DNA of 64,000 bases from Phycisphaerales bacterium (GCA_020845755.1 JADLFE010000060.1:1-64000); one strand, 5' to 3'; counted from the stretch's first letter, positions 1-8,892 are shown. The notes: generated by a model from the sequence alone, not told the origin. Numbers and translations are program-made.

Positions 1-361
1 CGGCCTCTTCGAGGCTCTTCTTGAGCTTCTCGGCCTCGGCCTTGTCCAGGCCCTGCTTGACCGGCTTGCCCGGGGCATCGACGAAGGCCTTGGCCTCGGC
101 CAGACCCAGGCCGGTGACCTCGCGGACGGCCTTGATGACGCCGATCTTCTTGGCCGCGTCGACGGCCTTGAGGATCACGTCAAAGCTGGTCTTCTCCTCG
201 GCCTTGGCAGCGCCGCCCGCGGCGGGGGCCGCCATCATGACCGCGCCACCGGCGGCGGCCTCGATGCCGTATTTATCCTTCATGTACTTGCCGAGCTCGA
301 CCGCGTCCTTCAGGGAGAGACCGGCCAGAGCGTCGCCGAGTTGATCAACCGTCATCGACAT
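1..361 (-). CDS. rplL: 50S ribosomal protein L7/L12 (partial, C-terminus off the left edge)
   Basis: Ribosomal stalk protein that recruits translation GTPases. The minus-strand reading starts [20 protein letters not shown], followed by an Ala/Gly-rich hinge and the C-terminal domain typical of L12 ([20 protein letters not shown], then [19 protein letters not shown]). The gene runs off the window before its stop, after about 120 codons. The start at 361 has a GGAAGGTG ribosome-binding site just upstream; a second ATG two codons later is less well placed. It lies downstream of rplJ in the same orientation, as in other bacteria, but a 2.1-kb surface-protein gene and two terminators separate them, so it probably has its own promoter in the stretch between 362 and 545. 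Confidence 0.95.
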   Translation of the reverse strand, partial: MSMTVDQLGDALAGLSLKDAVELGKYMKDKYGIEAAAGGAVMMAAPAAGGAAKAEEKTSFDVILKAVDAAKKIGVIKAVREVTGLGLAEAKAFVDAPGKPVKQGLDKAEAEKLKKSLEEA

Positions 362-545
362 GATTCACCTTCCGTTGCCGGGCGGAACTGCCCGGGACTG
401 TTCCCGCACGCCAGTGGGACCGGAACGCCCGGTCTTTTAATCCGTGCTGCCCGCAACGGGGCAAGCGGACCAGTGGAGTCAGCAGGGTCGAAATGATTGG
501 CGGGCTGGCTGGTTCGATCAAGGGTCCGAACAAAGGCAGATCGGG

Positions 546-581
546 CGAAAAAACAGGCCGACCCTCGCGAGCCGGCCTGTC
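546..581 (-). terminator. Rho-independent terminator after the 611-2698 gene
   Basis: An inverted repeat ACAGGCCG (553-560) / CGGCCTGT (573-580) with a 12-nt loop is followed on the minus strand by TTTTTTCG. It sits just past the stop of the dockerin-protein gene and should stop its transcript before rplL. Confidence 0.8.
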
Positions 582-610
582 TTGGGAGCGTAATTCATCA
601 CCGACGGGTT

Positions 611-2698
611 TCAGCAGCCGGATTCGAAGGCGGAGGCGAACATGTCGTAGTCAAGGCCGTTGACGAAGGTGTTGCCGTCGATATCGGCGGCCATATCGCC
701 CGCTTCGAAGGCGGAGGCGAAGAGGTCGTAGTCAAGGGCGTTCACGAACCCATCGCCGTTGAAGTCAGCCAGGCAGGGGGTGAACTGATACTCGAACGCA
801 CCGCGGTCGATGATGGGCGCGGGGCCGACGCCGGTGTCGGAGGCGAACGGCACGTCGACCAGGCGGGTGTTGCCGTCCATGTCTCCACTCCACTTCTCGG
901 CGAAGTTGAAGTCACCGTCGAAGTCCCAGGGATCCATCGGGACGAGGTTGTTGTTGCCGGCGTCGATGGCGGGCGAGGTGGTCTGGAGGCGGAAGTTATC
1001 GTCGAAGTTGCCGGGGACGTTGTCGGCGCCGTTGATATCGATGAACTTGGGATCGGGGTTCTGGCCCTCGATGGTTGTGGAGAGGGCGGTGTAGAACGAG
1101 CCGTGGAAGTTGACGGCGTAGACCTGGGACTCGGCGGTGGTATTGGGCACGCCGTCGGTGTTGCCCCAGAAGATGGAGTTGGTGATGGTGGCGTCGGTGC
1201 CGGTGCTGACGTACAGACCGCCCGCCGTGCCGTTGGGGGCGTTGTTGTTGGCGAGGGTGGACATGCGGACGATCATGCCGACGCCGGTGTCGCCGGAGCA
1301 GGCAATCGCGCCGCCATCGCCGGACGAAGAGAGGTTTCCGTTGAAGACGCAGCCTTCTGCGTAGCCGACGGAGTAGAGAATCTTGACTGCTCCGCCGGAG
1401 CCTGTCGCGCGATTGTTGACGAACTCGGTGTTGGCGAACTGGATATCACCGGCGGTGTGGTGATAGGCGCCGCCGCCCTCGCCGCCGGTCCAGTTGTCAT
1501 AGAAGAGGCCATCGACGAACTTGGGATACTTGCCTGTGGAGTAGACGCCGCCGCCCTCGACGCTGGCGTAGTTGGAGAGGAACTTGACGTTCCTGCAGAC
1601 GACGGAACTGTTGATCGCGGTCATGCCGCCGCCCTTGGCGGCGTCGCCCGACCCGTTGGCGTAGCCGCGGACGATGGAGAAGCCGTCGATGAGAGTGTCG
1701 CCGGCGGTATTGTCGGCGTCAACGACGTGGTAGGAGTTGTCGGTCTGAGCGCTCCCGCCGATCGCGCCGCTCATGGCGGTGATGAAGGCCCAGGGGTTGG
1801 TGCGTTGGGAGAGGGAGGTCTCGGTGCCGGCGAATCCGCCGTAGAGGCGCAGGCCGCTGGGGATGACAAAGGACGCGGTGCGCGAGGTTCCGCTGGTGGG
1901 GTAGTAGAAGCCTTGGGCGGTCCAGATCTCGACCCATGGTCCGCCGATGTTGTTGGCGGCGACGAGGGGGATCTGGAGGTCGGTGTAGGCGGTGGCCCAG
2001 GTGGTGCCGTCGGAGGCGCCGGAGGCATTGTCGTTGACGAAGAAGCGGAGGCGGTTGCTGTCGATCTTGCGGAGTTGCAGGCCGCCGACGTGGGCCGTGC
2101 CGAAGACGGAATCGGCGACCTTGACCGTGATCGAGCCGCCGGCCGAGACGTTGATGACATGGATGGCGTGGGTGATGCCGGGGGTGAGTTTGCTGGCGGA
2201 CATCGCGCCGCCGACATACTGGTAACTGCTGGAGGAGCCGGTGACAGTCACGCCCGCCTGGTTGCTGGCGTCGCCGGGAAGATCGGCGTAGGTGAAGACA
2301 GCGTAGGTGCCGGCGGCGAGGTTGTTGAAGCTGTAGGTGAGCGTGCCGAAACTGGTCAGGCCCTGGTAGTCGAGCATGAGTTTGGCGGCCTCGCCGGAGA
2401 CTCCCGCGTCCGCGGCGGCGCTGAACGTGCCGGTGGTGTCGTGGGTAAATGTGACGGCGGAGTTGACGCCGGACAGGTCCTTGAGCGTGGAGGTCGTGGC
2501 GGTGGCGGAGGAGATGGCGTTCCAGAACCCGGCCTGACCGGCGGCGCCTGCGAAGCTGTTGGCGGGAGCGCCCGCGCCGTTGCCGCTGGCGTTGTTGATG
2601 TCGATGTTGAAGCTCTGTCCCATCGCCTGCCCGCAGAGGAGCAGGAGGGTGGAGGCGAGGGTGGGCAGAGCGATCGCGCGAGACTTCTTGAGAGCCAT
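611..2698 (-). CDS. Secreted beta-helix protein with C-terminal GC-type dockerin
   Basis: Predicted exported surface protein of 695 residues; substrate or partner unknown. It opens with a signal peptide (basic start, LASTLLLLCGQAMG then QS). The first 200 residues are a Gly/Ala/Thr-rich beta domain. From about residue 220 the sequence RLRFFVNDNASGASDGTTWA begins a right-handed parallel beta-helix of the kind common in planctomycete exported proteins. The last 55 residues are two EF-hand-like dockerin repeats (ADFNGDGFVNALDYDLFASA and a second copy) ending in Ser-Gly-Cys. AAGGA precedes the ATG by about 8 nt. The gene sits between rplJ and rplL, with a terminator on each side, so it looks like an independent transcription unit inserted into the ribosomal operon. 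The beta-helix assignment is by sequence character. Confidence 0.85.
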   Translation of the reverse strand: MALKKSRAIALPTLASTLLLLCGQAMGQSFNIDINNASGNGAGAPANSFAGAAGQAGFWNAISSATATTSTLKDLSGVNSAVTFTHDTTGTFSAAADAGVSGEAAKLMLDYQGLTSFGTLTYSFNNLAAGTYAVFTYADLPGDASNQAGVTVTGSSSSYQYVGGAMSASKLTPGITHAIHVINVSAGGSITVKVADSVFGTAHVGGLQLRKIDSNRLRFFVNDNASGASDGTTWATAYTDLQIPLVAANNIGGPWVEIWTAQGFYYPTSGTSRTASFVIPSGLRLYGGFAGTETSLSQRTNPWAFITAMSGAIGGSAQTDNSYHVVDADNTAGDTLIDGFSIVRGYANGSGDAAKGGGMTAINSSVVCRNVKFLSNYASVEGGGVYSTGKYPKFVDGLFYDNWTGGEGGGAYHHTAGDIQFANTEFVNNRATGSGGAVKILYSVGYAEGCVFNGNLSSSGDGGAIACSGDTGVGMIVRMSTLANNNAPNGTAGGLYVSTGTDATITNSIFWGNTDGVPNTTAESQVYAVNFHGSFYTALSTTIEGQNPDPKFIDINGADNVPGNFDDNFRLQTTSPAIDAGNNNLVPMDPWDFDGDFNFAEKWSGDMDGNTRLVDVPFASDTGVGPAPIIDRGAFEYQFTPCLADFNGDGFVNALDYDLFASAFEAGDMAADIDGNTFVNGLDYDMFASAFESGC

Positions 2699-2893
2699 GA
2701 GGTGGTCCTTTCCGTGTGTCGTGTGTGTGTGCCCGTGGCGGAGTGCGTGGCCGCCGCGGGATCCGAGTGTCGTCGCAACCCAGTGCGTCGGGGCGTGGCC
2801 GAGGCGCTAACGGTGGTTATCAAAATTATCGAGGAAAAGAGCCGGAAATCAGGACCTGAATCGCTGATTTAATGTGGACGGCGCACCGGGCAA

Positions 2894-2939
2894 TAAAAAA
2901 ACGAGGGTCGCGGCCCGTGAACCCGGTGCGACCCTCGTT
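2894..2939 (-). terminator. Strong Rho-independent terminator after rplJ
   Basis: A perfect 12-bp stem, AACGAGGGTCGC (2900-2911) with GCGACCCTCGTT (2928-2939), is followed on the minus strand by a run of T (2894-2900). It lies about 30 nt past the rplJ stop. It should end the rplK-rplA-rplJ transcript and uncouple rplL from it. Confidence 0.88.
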
Positions 2940-2968
2940 GAAAGGACATGAACTGTGGGACCGAGAAC

Positions 2969-3529
2969 TCAGCCGACCTTGGCGATGGTCTCGCCCTTTT
3001 CGAGTTTGGTTTCGATCGCCTTGATGATGCCCGCGATGTTGGAGCCCGGGCCCTTGATCTGGCCCATGATCTTCTTGGCGGGGCTGACGACGAGGGTGAC
3101 CACGTTGGCCACGGCCTCTTCGCGGGTTGGGAGTTTGCTCAACTCCTCAACACCGGCCTTGCCGGAGTAGAGCTGCCCGTCGAGGACGGCGCCCTTGAGT
3201 TCGATGCCGGGGAACTTGGCGATCAGGGCGACGACCTCGCGGGCGCATTCGACGACGGACGACCCGCCGTAGACGAGTGCGCTGGGTCCGGTGAGGAAGT
3301 CTGCCAGGGGCGCCAGGGCGCTGCCGGCGAAGTTCTTGCGGGCCAGCGAGTTCCGGACCACGCTGACCTTGATCTTCTTCTTGGCAAGGCCCAGACGGAC
3401 CTTGGTGTTGTCCGTGCCCTTGAGGGCGCGGACGCTGATGAGCATCGCCTCGCGCACCTTGCTGGTCGCGGGGTCGGTAAGACGCGACGTGTAGTCGCGC
3501 ATGATGGCCTGCTTGACAGTCTTGGACAT
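2969..3529 (-). CDS. rplJ: 50S ribosomal protein L10
   Basis: L10 forms the base of the ribosomal stalk and binds L12 dimers through its C-terminal helix. The 186-residue product starts MSKTVKQAIMRDYTSRL and contains the family core: KVRLGLAKKKIKVSVVRNSL, then GPSALVYGG and the later ALIAKFPGIELKGAVLDGQL. Its length is ordinary for the family. It follows rplA by 8 nt, so the two are co-transcribed. L10 and L12 are normally encoded side by side and co-regulated; here a terminator and a foreign-looking gene follow instead. No L10-type leader control can be judged from the short rplA-rplJ gap. Confidence 0.97.
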   Translation of the reverse strand: MSKTVKQAIMRDYTSRLTDPATSKVREAMLISVRALKGTDNTKVRLGLAKKKIKVSVVRNSLARKNFAGSALAPLADFLTGPSALVYGGSSVVECAREVVALIAKFPGIELKGAVLDGQLYSGKAGVEELSKLPTREEAVANVVTLVVSPAKKIMGQIKGPGSNIAGIIKAIETKLEKGETIAKVG

Positions 3530-3537
3530 GGTTCACC

Positions 3538-4239
3538 TCACTCCGCGGCGACAGCCTGGACGTACTTGATCTGGACTCCGGGGGTCATGGCGCCGCTGAT
3601 CGTGATCTTCTTGATGTACTGGCCCTTGGCGGTCGCGGGGCGCACCTTCTCGATGGCGTGGATGAAGTGCTCGAGGTTGGCGACCAGGTCACCCTCCGCG
3701 AAACTCATCTTGCCGATGACCGCGTGCACGTTGCCGCCCTTGTCGGCGCGGTACTCGACCTTGCCCGCCGAGTATTCCTTCACCGCCTCGGGCACGTTGG
3801 TGGTCACGGTGCCGGCCTTGGGCGAGGGCATCAGGCCCTTGGGGCCCAGGACCTTACCGAGTTTGGAAACGACGCGCATCATGTCGGGCGACGCGATCGC
3901 GACATCGAAATCCATCCAGCCCTTCTCGATCTCAGCCACCAGATCCTCGGCGCCGGCCTTGATCGCGCCGGCCGCCAAGGCCTTGGGCGCCACGTCGCTC
4001 TGGCAGAACGCCACAACGCGCTTGGTCTTGCCGATGCCCTTGGGGAGCGAGAGAGCGCCGCGAAGAGCCTGATCGGCCTGCGCGGTGTCGATGCCCAGGT
4101 GCATGCAGATGTTGACGGTCTGATCGAACTTCGGAGCCTTGAACTTCTTCAGCGCCGCGACCGCCTCGGCGGCCGCAAGCGCGTCATTGGGCTTCAGCGA
4201 CGCGTTGGCTTTGGCCCGCTTGGTGATTCTCACTGGCAT
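3538..4239 (-). CDS. rplA: 50S ribosomal protein L1
   Basis: Large-subunit L1-stalk protein; in many bacteria it also represses its own operon by binding the mRNA. The product has 233 residues, the usual length, and the conserved core is clear: ASPDMMRVVSKLGKVLGPKG followed by LMPSPKAGTVT, and near the end TISGAMTPGVQIK. The gene starts 4 nt after the rplK stop and ends 8 nt before rplJ, giving the canonical rplK-rplA-rplJ order. The start MPVRITKRAKANASLK is the only sensible one given the tight junction. Confidence 0.97.
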   Translation of the reverse strand: MPVRITKRAKANASLKPNDALAAAEAVAALKKFKAPKFDQTVNICMHLGIDTAQADQALRGALSLPKGIGKTKRVVAFCQSDVAPKALAAGAIKAGAEDLVAEIEKGWMDFDVAIASPDMMRVVSKLGKVLGPKGLMPSPKAGTVTTNVPEAVKEYSAGKVEYRADKGGNVHAVIGKMSFAEGDLVANLEHFIHAIEKVRPATAKGQYIKKITISGAMTPGVQIKYVQAVAAE

Positions 4240-4243
4240 GGCT

Positions 4244-4672
4244 TCAGCCCTCCACCGTCACGCCCATCGAGCGCGCGGTCCCTTCGATCACTCGCATAGC
4301 GGCCTCGATGCTCGCGGAATTCAGGTCCGCGGCCTTGGCCTCCGCGATCTTCCTGACCTGATCGCGTGTGATCTTGCCCACCTTGTTCTTGTTGGGAACG
4401 CCCGAGCCCTTCTCCGCCTTGGCGGCCTCCTTGATGAGGACGCTGGCCGGCGAACTCTTGATCTCGAAGTCGAACGAGCGATCGCTGTACACCGTGACGA
4501 TGCACCCGACCACCTTGCCCTTGACGTTCTGCGTCGCGGCGTTGAACTTCTGGATGAACTGACCGGGGTTCACGCCCTTGGAACCAAGGACGGGACCCAG
4601 CGGCGGCGCCGGAGTGGCCGCGCCACCCGTCGCCATGATCTTGAATACCTGTGTGACTTCTTTCTTGCCCAT
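4244..4672 (-). CDS. rplK: 50S ribosomal protein L11
   Basis: L11 binds 23S rRNA at the GTPase-associated centre. The 142-residue product has the diagnostic N-terminal stretch ATGGAATPAPPLGPVLGSKG and VNPGQFIQKFNA, and the rRNA-binding C-terminal domain near KVGKITRDQVRKIAEAKA. It heads the rplK-rplA-rplJ transcription unit. In many bacteria secE and nusG lie directly upstream; here the next gene upstream on the same strand is an aldehyde dehydrogenase about 215 nt away, so the leader must hold the operon promoter. No clear promoter boxes were identified. Confidence 0.97.
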   Translation of the reverse strand: MGKKEVTQVFKIMATGGAATPAPPLGPVLGSKGVNPGQFIQKFNAATQNVKGKVVGCIVTVYSDRSFDFEIKSSPASVLIKEAAKAEKGSGVPNKNKVGKITRDQVRKIAEAKAADLNSASIEAAMRVIEGTARSMGVTVEG

Positions 4673-4887
4673 TGGTCTCCACCTCCCACCGGCCCCGAGG
4701 CCTGGCCTCGGACGACTCGCCCAGGGTTTCGAGGGCGAGCCAGCGCGGTGGTGCTTTCGGCTCCAACTTGTCGCCCGACCCAGACGAGGTCAGGGCTGAG
4801 ACGATAGGCCGGGCGCATGATCGGGACAACACCGCACCCGCGAGCGCCGATCAGTCCTCACATCCAACCGCGATACCGTATAAAATC

Positions 4888-6630
4888 CTATTTTCTGGCC
4901 TTGGGGTAGCCTGTCGCATCCGTCTTGGGGGGGGGCGTCGCCTGCTGGGAAGTTACGGGCTCGATCCACAGGCCGTCGACGCGGCGACGGACGTGCTGGT
5001 TGTTCTCTTCGCGCAACTCGGGCGGGAGGAGGGTGCTCGGCGCGTTCTGATAGCAGATAGGGCGGCACCAGCGTTCGATCGCGTGGTGCCCCACCGCCGT
5101 CGTGTGCGGTTGGTTGGTGGCGGGGAACGGCCCGCCGTGGACCATGCCCGCGCACACCTCGACGCCGGTCGGCACGCCGTTGAACACGATGCGCCCGGCG
5201 CGGAGTTCGAGCGTCGCGAGGAGTTGGCCGGCGATGGCGGCATCGGCTGCCCCGGCGAACATCGACGCGGTGAGGCTTCCCTGGATCATGGACGCGGCGG
5301 CCATGAGTTGGTCTTCGTTCTCGCACACGACGAGCACGGCGGCCGGGCCGAAGCACTCTTCAAGGAGTGTCGGGCTGCTCTTGAAGGATTCAAAGGTGGT
5401 GCGGAAGAGGGTGGCTGAGCAGCGGATGGGGAACTTGGTCTCGGACTGGTGGGCGGTGCCCTCGACGCGGTGTCCGGGCTCGGGCGATCCGCCGCGGATC
5501 TGCACTCCGGAGGCCGCGGCGATCTCGCTGGTGCGCTTGATGAACGTCGCGCGGATGCGACGGCTGAGCATGGTCTGGGGCGCGAGTTGGTTCATCTGCT
5601 CTGAGATCGCGCGGGTGGCCAATTCCAGGCCGTCGCTGCGGATGCCGAAGATGAGCCCGGGGCATGTGCACATCTGCCCGCTGGAGTTGGTGATGGAGGC
5701 GGCGAGTTTTTCGCCGATCGATGTCGCCTGGCTCTCGAGCGCGTTGGGCAGGAGGAAGACGGGGTTCACGCTTCCCATCTCGGCAAAGACGGGGATCGGG
5801 TCGGGGCGCGACGAGCACTCGCGGGCCAGCGCCATGCCGCCGGCGGGAGAGCCCGTGAAGCCTACGGCGCGGACGCAGGGATGACGGACAAGTTCGATGC
5901 CAACGGCGGTCTCGCGCTGCGCGCCGGCGTGAAGGAAGGAGAAGATGCCCGCGGGCAGGCCCGACTGCGCCACGGCGGCGGCGATCGCGTGGGCGACCAG
6001 TTCGCCCGTCCCGGGATGCGAGGGATGTCCCTTGACGATGACGGGGCAGCCCGCGGCCAGCGCCGAGGCGGTGTCGCCACCCGCGGTGCTGTACGCCAAG
6101 GGGAAATTGCTGGCACCGAAGACGGCGACGGGTCCGAGGGGACGGAGCATGCGCCGAACATCCGGCTTGGGAAGCGGACGACGGTTGGCATCGCCGTGGT
6201 CGATGGCAGCGTTGACCCACGAGCCCTCGCGCAGGACGGCGGCAAAGAGCCTGAGTTGGTTCACGGTGCGATCACGCTCGCTGACCAGGCGCGCGGGCGC
6301 CAGGCCCGTCTCCGTCGTGGCGACCGCGATCAGATCATCGCCCAGCGCCACGATGTTCTCGGCGCACTTCTCAAGGAACGTGGCGCGAACAGCGGCGGGT
6401 CGATTTCGATAGTCAAAGAACGCCTCCCACGCGGCGCGGCAGGCGGCCTCGACATCGCCGGCGCCGGCGGCAAAGTACGGCGTGGGAATGTCCTCACCCG
6501 AATTGGGCGAGACGCCCCGGAATTCTTCGGGCGTTTTCCTCCCCAGCGCGCCGGCGATGATGGAGAAACCCGTTGGCGCTCGGCGGAGTGCGGGCGGCGG
6601 AGGGGCGGCTGGCGTGGCGGGCTTGGCCAT
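4888..6630 (-). CDS. Aldehyde dehydrogenase (ketoglutarate-semialdehyde dehydrogenase-like)
   Basis: NAD(P)-dependent oxidation of an aldehyde to the acid in the cytosol. The 580-residue product carries the ALDH landmarks: PLGPVAVFGASNFPLAYSTA in the cofactor fold, PVIVKGHPSHPGTGELV, AVGFTGSPAGGMALA, the general-base Glu in FAEMGSVNPVFLLP, and the catalytic Cys in NSSGQMCTCPGLIFG. The residues around the two catalytic positions resemble the 2,5-dioxovalerate/ketoglutarate-semialdehyde dehydrogenase subfamily, which works in sugar-acid breakdown; substrate is inferred, not shown. The open frame continues far upstream, antisense to rarA, but ATG at 6630 with GGAG six bases before it fits the family start. 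The last 35 residues, rich in Pro, Thr and basic residues, extend past the usual end. Confidence 0.9.
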   Translation of the reverse strand: MAKPATPAAPPPPALRRAPTGFSIIAGALGRKTPEEFRGVSPNSGEDIPTPYFAAGAGDVEAACRAAWEAFFDYRNRPAAVRATFLEKCAENIVALGDDLIAVATTETGLAPARLVSERDRTVNQLRLFAAVLREGSWVNAAIDHGDANRRPLPKPDVRRMLRPLGPVAVFGASNFPLAYSTAGGDTASALAAGCPVIVKGHPSHPGTGELVAHAIAAAVAQSGLPAGIFSFLHAGAQRETAVGIELVRHPCVRAVGFTGSPAGGMALARECSSRPDPIPVFAEMGSVNPVFLLPNALESQATSIGEKLAASITNSSGQMCTCPGLIFGIRSDGLELATRAISEQMNQLAPQTMLSRRIRATFIKRTSEIAAASGVQIRGGSPEPGHRVEGTAHQSETKFPIRCSATLFRTTFESFKSSPTLLEECFGPAAVLVVCENEDQLMAAASMIQGSLTASMFAGAADAAIAGQLLATLELRAGRIVFNGVPTGVEVCAGMVHGGPFPATNQPHTTAVGHHAIERWCRPICYQNAPSTLLPPELREENNQHVRRRVDGLWIEPVTSQQATPPPKTDATGYPKARK

Positions 6631-6674
6631 GAGGGCTCCGATGGGCCGGGGATCCAGAGCGCCGAAGGGCGCGT

Positions 6675-6689
6675 GTGTACAGAGTACAC
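6675..6689. promoter_or_regulatory. Perfect 15-bp palindrome in the ALDH/rarA divergent promoter region
   Basis: GTGTAC-AGA-GTACAC is a perfect inverted repeat with a 3-nt centre. It lies 14 nt upstream of the rarA ATG and 45 nt from the ALDH start, in a gap of only 72 nt. Its size and place fit an operator for a dimeric repressor controlling one or both genes; the regulator is unknown. Confidence 0.5.
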
Positions 6690-6702
6690 CTATTCTTTTG
6701 CG

Positions 6703-8100
6703 ATGAGCGACCTGTGGGCCCAATCTCGGGAACGGGCGAGGGCGTCGGCGATGCCGCTGGCCCTGCGGATGCGCCCGCGATCGCTCGACGAGTTCGAGGG
6801 GCAGGAGCACATCCTGGGGGAGGGGAAACTCCTGAGGCGGATGCTCGCCGCGGGGACGATCACCTCGCTCATCCTGCACGGCCCGCCGGGGACGGGCAAG
6901 ACCACGCTCGCCGAACTCATCGCCAGGCACACCAAGCGTCACTTTGAGCAGGAGAACGCCTCGTCGGTTGGCGTGAAGCGCATCCGCGAGATCATCGACC
7001 AGGCGACCAGCCGACTGGAGCACGCCGGAACGCGGACGATGCTGTTCCTGGACGAGATCCACCGCTTCACGCGCTCGCAGCAGGACGTGCTGCTGGCGGA
7101 TGTCGAGCGCGGCGTGATCACGCTGATCGGCGCGACGACGGAGAACCCGCTGTTCAGCGTGAACTCGGCGCTTGTGAGCCGCAGCACGCTGTTCGCGCTC
7201 CGCCCGCTCGAGAACGAACGGATCAAGGCGATCGTGCGCCGGGCGGCGCAGGACCCGGATCGCGGCTTCGGCAAACTCGCGATCGACCTGCGCGACGAGG
7301 CGCTGGAAGTGTGGGCGATCAAGTGCGACGGCGATGCGCGCCGGGCGCTCACCGCGCTCGAGGTCGCGGTGCTGAGCAGCCTCGAGAGACGAAGTGACAA
7401 CGCAGAAGCAAAGAGCGAAGAAGGTGGTGCTTCGGGCGTGATCGTGATCGATCGGGCGGTGGCGGAGGACTCGATCCAGCAGAAGGCCGCGGTGTATGAC
7501 GGCACGGGCGACGAGCACTACGACCTGGCGTCGGCGATGATCAAGAGCGTGCGCGGGAGCGATCCCGATGCCGCGGTGTATTGGATCGCGCGGATGCTCG
7601 AGGGAGGGGAGGACCCGCGGTTCATCGCGCGGCGTCTGGCGATCCTTGCGAGCGAAGACATCGGCAACGCCGACCCGCGCGCGATCATGGTGGCGTCGTC
7701 GGCGTGGGAACTGGTCGAGCGGATCGGGATGCCCGAGGCGCGGATCACGCTCTCGCAGGCCGCGATCTACCTGGCGCTGGCGCCCAAGAGCAACGCGTCG
7801 TATCTGGCGATCGACGAGGCGATCGCGGACGTGCGCGAGGGCCGAACCATCCCCGTGCCCATGCACATCAAGGACGGGAACGTTCGCAAGGCCCAGGACC
7901 TCTCGCCCGGGGGAAATCGAGGCGATCGGTACGACTATGCCCACGACCACGCGGACGGCGTGGGGCGGCAGGACTACCTGGGCGTGGAGAAGATCTACTA
8001 CAGGCCGGGCATGCACGGGCTGGAGGCCCAGTTGGCGGCGCGCCTCAAAGAGATCAAGGCTCTGCGCGCGGAGACGCGCGGGGACGCCGGGAAGGCATGA
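6703..8100 (+). CDS. rarA: Replication-associated recombination protein A (AAA ATPase)
   Basis: RarA (MgsA) acts at stalled replication forks and belongs to the clamp-loader-related AAA family. The 465-residue product has a Walker A motif HGPPGTGKTTLAELIA, Walker B with MLFLDEIHRF, sensor 1 in LIGATTENPLFSVN and a following SR finger. The C-terminal tetramerisation domain is marked by YDGTGDEHYDLASAMIKSVR, ASEDIGNADPRA and YLALAPKSNASY, all diagnostic of this family. The ATG at 6703 begins MSDLWAQSRERARASAMPLA; the open frame extends upstream only as an antisense shadow of the ALDH gene. A short insert (about residues 228-243, rich in Glu, Ser and Ala) separates the ATPase and C-terminal domains. 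Confidence 0.95.
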   Translation: MSDLWAQSRERARASAMPLALRMRPRSLDEFEGQEHILGEGKLLRRMLAAGTITSLILHGPPGTGKTTLAELIARHTKRHFEQENASSVGVKRIREIIDQATSRLEHAGTRTMLFLDEIHRFTRSQQDVLLADVERGVITLIGATTENPLFSVNSALVSRSTLFALRPLENERIKAIVRRAAQDPDRGFGKLAIDLRDEALEVWAIKCDGDARRALTALEVAVLSSLERRSDNAEAKSEEGGASGVIVIDRAVAEDSIQQKAAVYDGTGDEHYDLASAMIKSVRGSDPDAAVYWIARMLEGGEDPRFIARRLAILASEDIGNADPRAIMVASSAWELVERIGMPEARITLSQAAIYLALAPKSNASYLAIDEAIADVREGRTIPVPMHIKDGNVRKAQDLSPGGNRGDRYDYAHDHADGVGRQDYLGVEKIYYRPGMHGLEAQLAARLKEIKALRAETRGDAGKA

Positions 8101-8271
8101 CGGCGTGAAGACCTGAGGGCGATCAATCTTGACGCCCGACGGGGCGACTGGTCGATCAACTTCAGTTGCGCCGTGTTCATTTCGACAGGCGCGATCCGGG
8201 CGTACGGATGGGACTCGTGATCAAGGTCGGTGGTCGGGAATTTTCCGGGCGTTTAGCGGCGGGGGCGGCGG

Positions 8272-8892
8272 TTGCGGGTGAGTGATCTATCGGAAACCAA
8301 GCGAGCGATGCGGCGGGCGCTGACGCGCTCGCTGGACGCCCTGTCGCCCGACGACGTTGCGGCGATGTCGGCGCGCCTGTGCCAGCGCGTGCTGACGTCG
8401 GAGTTTGTTCGTGCCGCCAAGGTGGTGATGGTCTTCGCGCCGATGCGGGGCGAGGCGGATGTGTCGCCGATCATCGAGGGGGCGCTGGAGAGCGGTCGGG
8501 TGGTGGTGCTTCCCTGGATCGACTGGGAGAAGCGGGAGTTGATCGCCCGACGTGTGATGCGGTATCCGGATGATCTGGAGACGACACGGGGCGGCCTGCG
8601 CCAGCCCAGGGCGACATGCGCCGCCGCCGAGGTTGGATCGATCGACATGGTTGTCACACCTGGCCTCGGATTTGACGGCTATGGTGGGCGGCTGGGGCGC
8701 GGGGGCGGGTTCTATGATCGGTTCTTCGCGACGCCCGGGCTGACGGCGGCCCGGGTGGGCGTGGCGTTCGACGCGCAGATCGTCGATCGCGTGCCGCGTG
8801 ACGAGCGCGACGCGCTCGTGGACGCGGTCATCACGCCGACGCGAACGATCGTCGCGGACGTCTCCGGAGCGCCGGACACGCAGACGGGTTGA
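8272..8892 (+). CDS. 5-formyltetrahydrofolate cyclo-ligase
   Basis: Converts 5-formyl-THF to 5,10-methenyl-THF using ATP, returning a storage folate to the one-carbon pool. The 206-residue product has the family signature GYGGRLGRGGGFYDRFF near residues 140-156, preceded by VVTPGLGFD, and an N-terminal basic helix (SETKRAMRRALTRSL). No ATG fits: candidates are TTG at 8272 and GTG at 8278, both preceded by a G-rich stretch, so the true start is uncertain by two codons. It stands alone between rarA and the L,D-transpeptidase. In many bacteria 6S RNA lies upstream of this gene; I looked at 8101-8271 and saw nothing convincing. Confidence 0.9.
   Translation: MRVSDLSETKRAMRRALTRSLDALSPDDVAAMSARLCQRVLTSEFVRAAKVVMVFAPMRGEADVSPIIEGALESGRVVVLPWIDWEKRELIARRVMRYPDDLETTRGGLRQPRATCAAAEVGSIDMVVTPGLGFDGYGGRLGRGGGFYDRFFATPGLTAARVGVAFDAQIVDRVPRDERDALVDAVITPTRTIVADVSGAPDTQTG

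Noticed and set aside
497-2872. 791-codon open frame on the plus strand
   Set aside because: It is antisense to the dockerin gene, with Gly/Val/Asp-rich shadow composition and no domains.
8101-8271. Possible 6S RNA upstream of the cyclo-ligase gene
   Set aside because: The location fits the proteobacterial pattern, but no 6S-like central bubble or conserved closing stem was readable.
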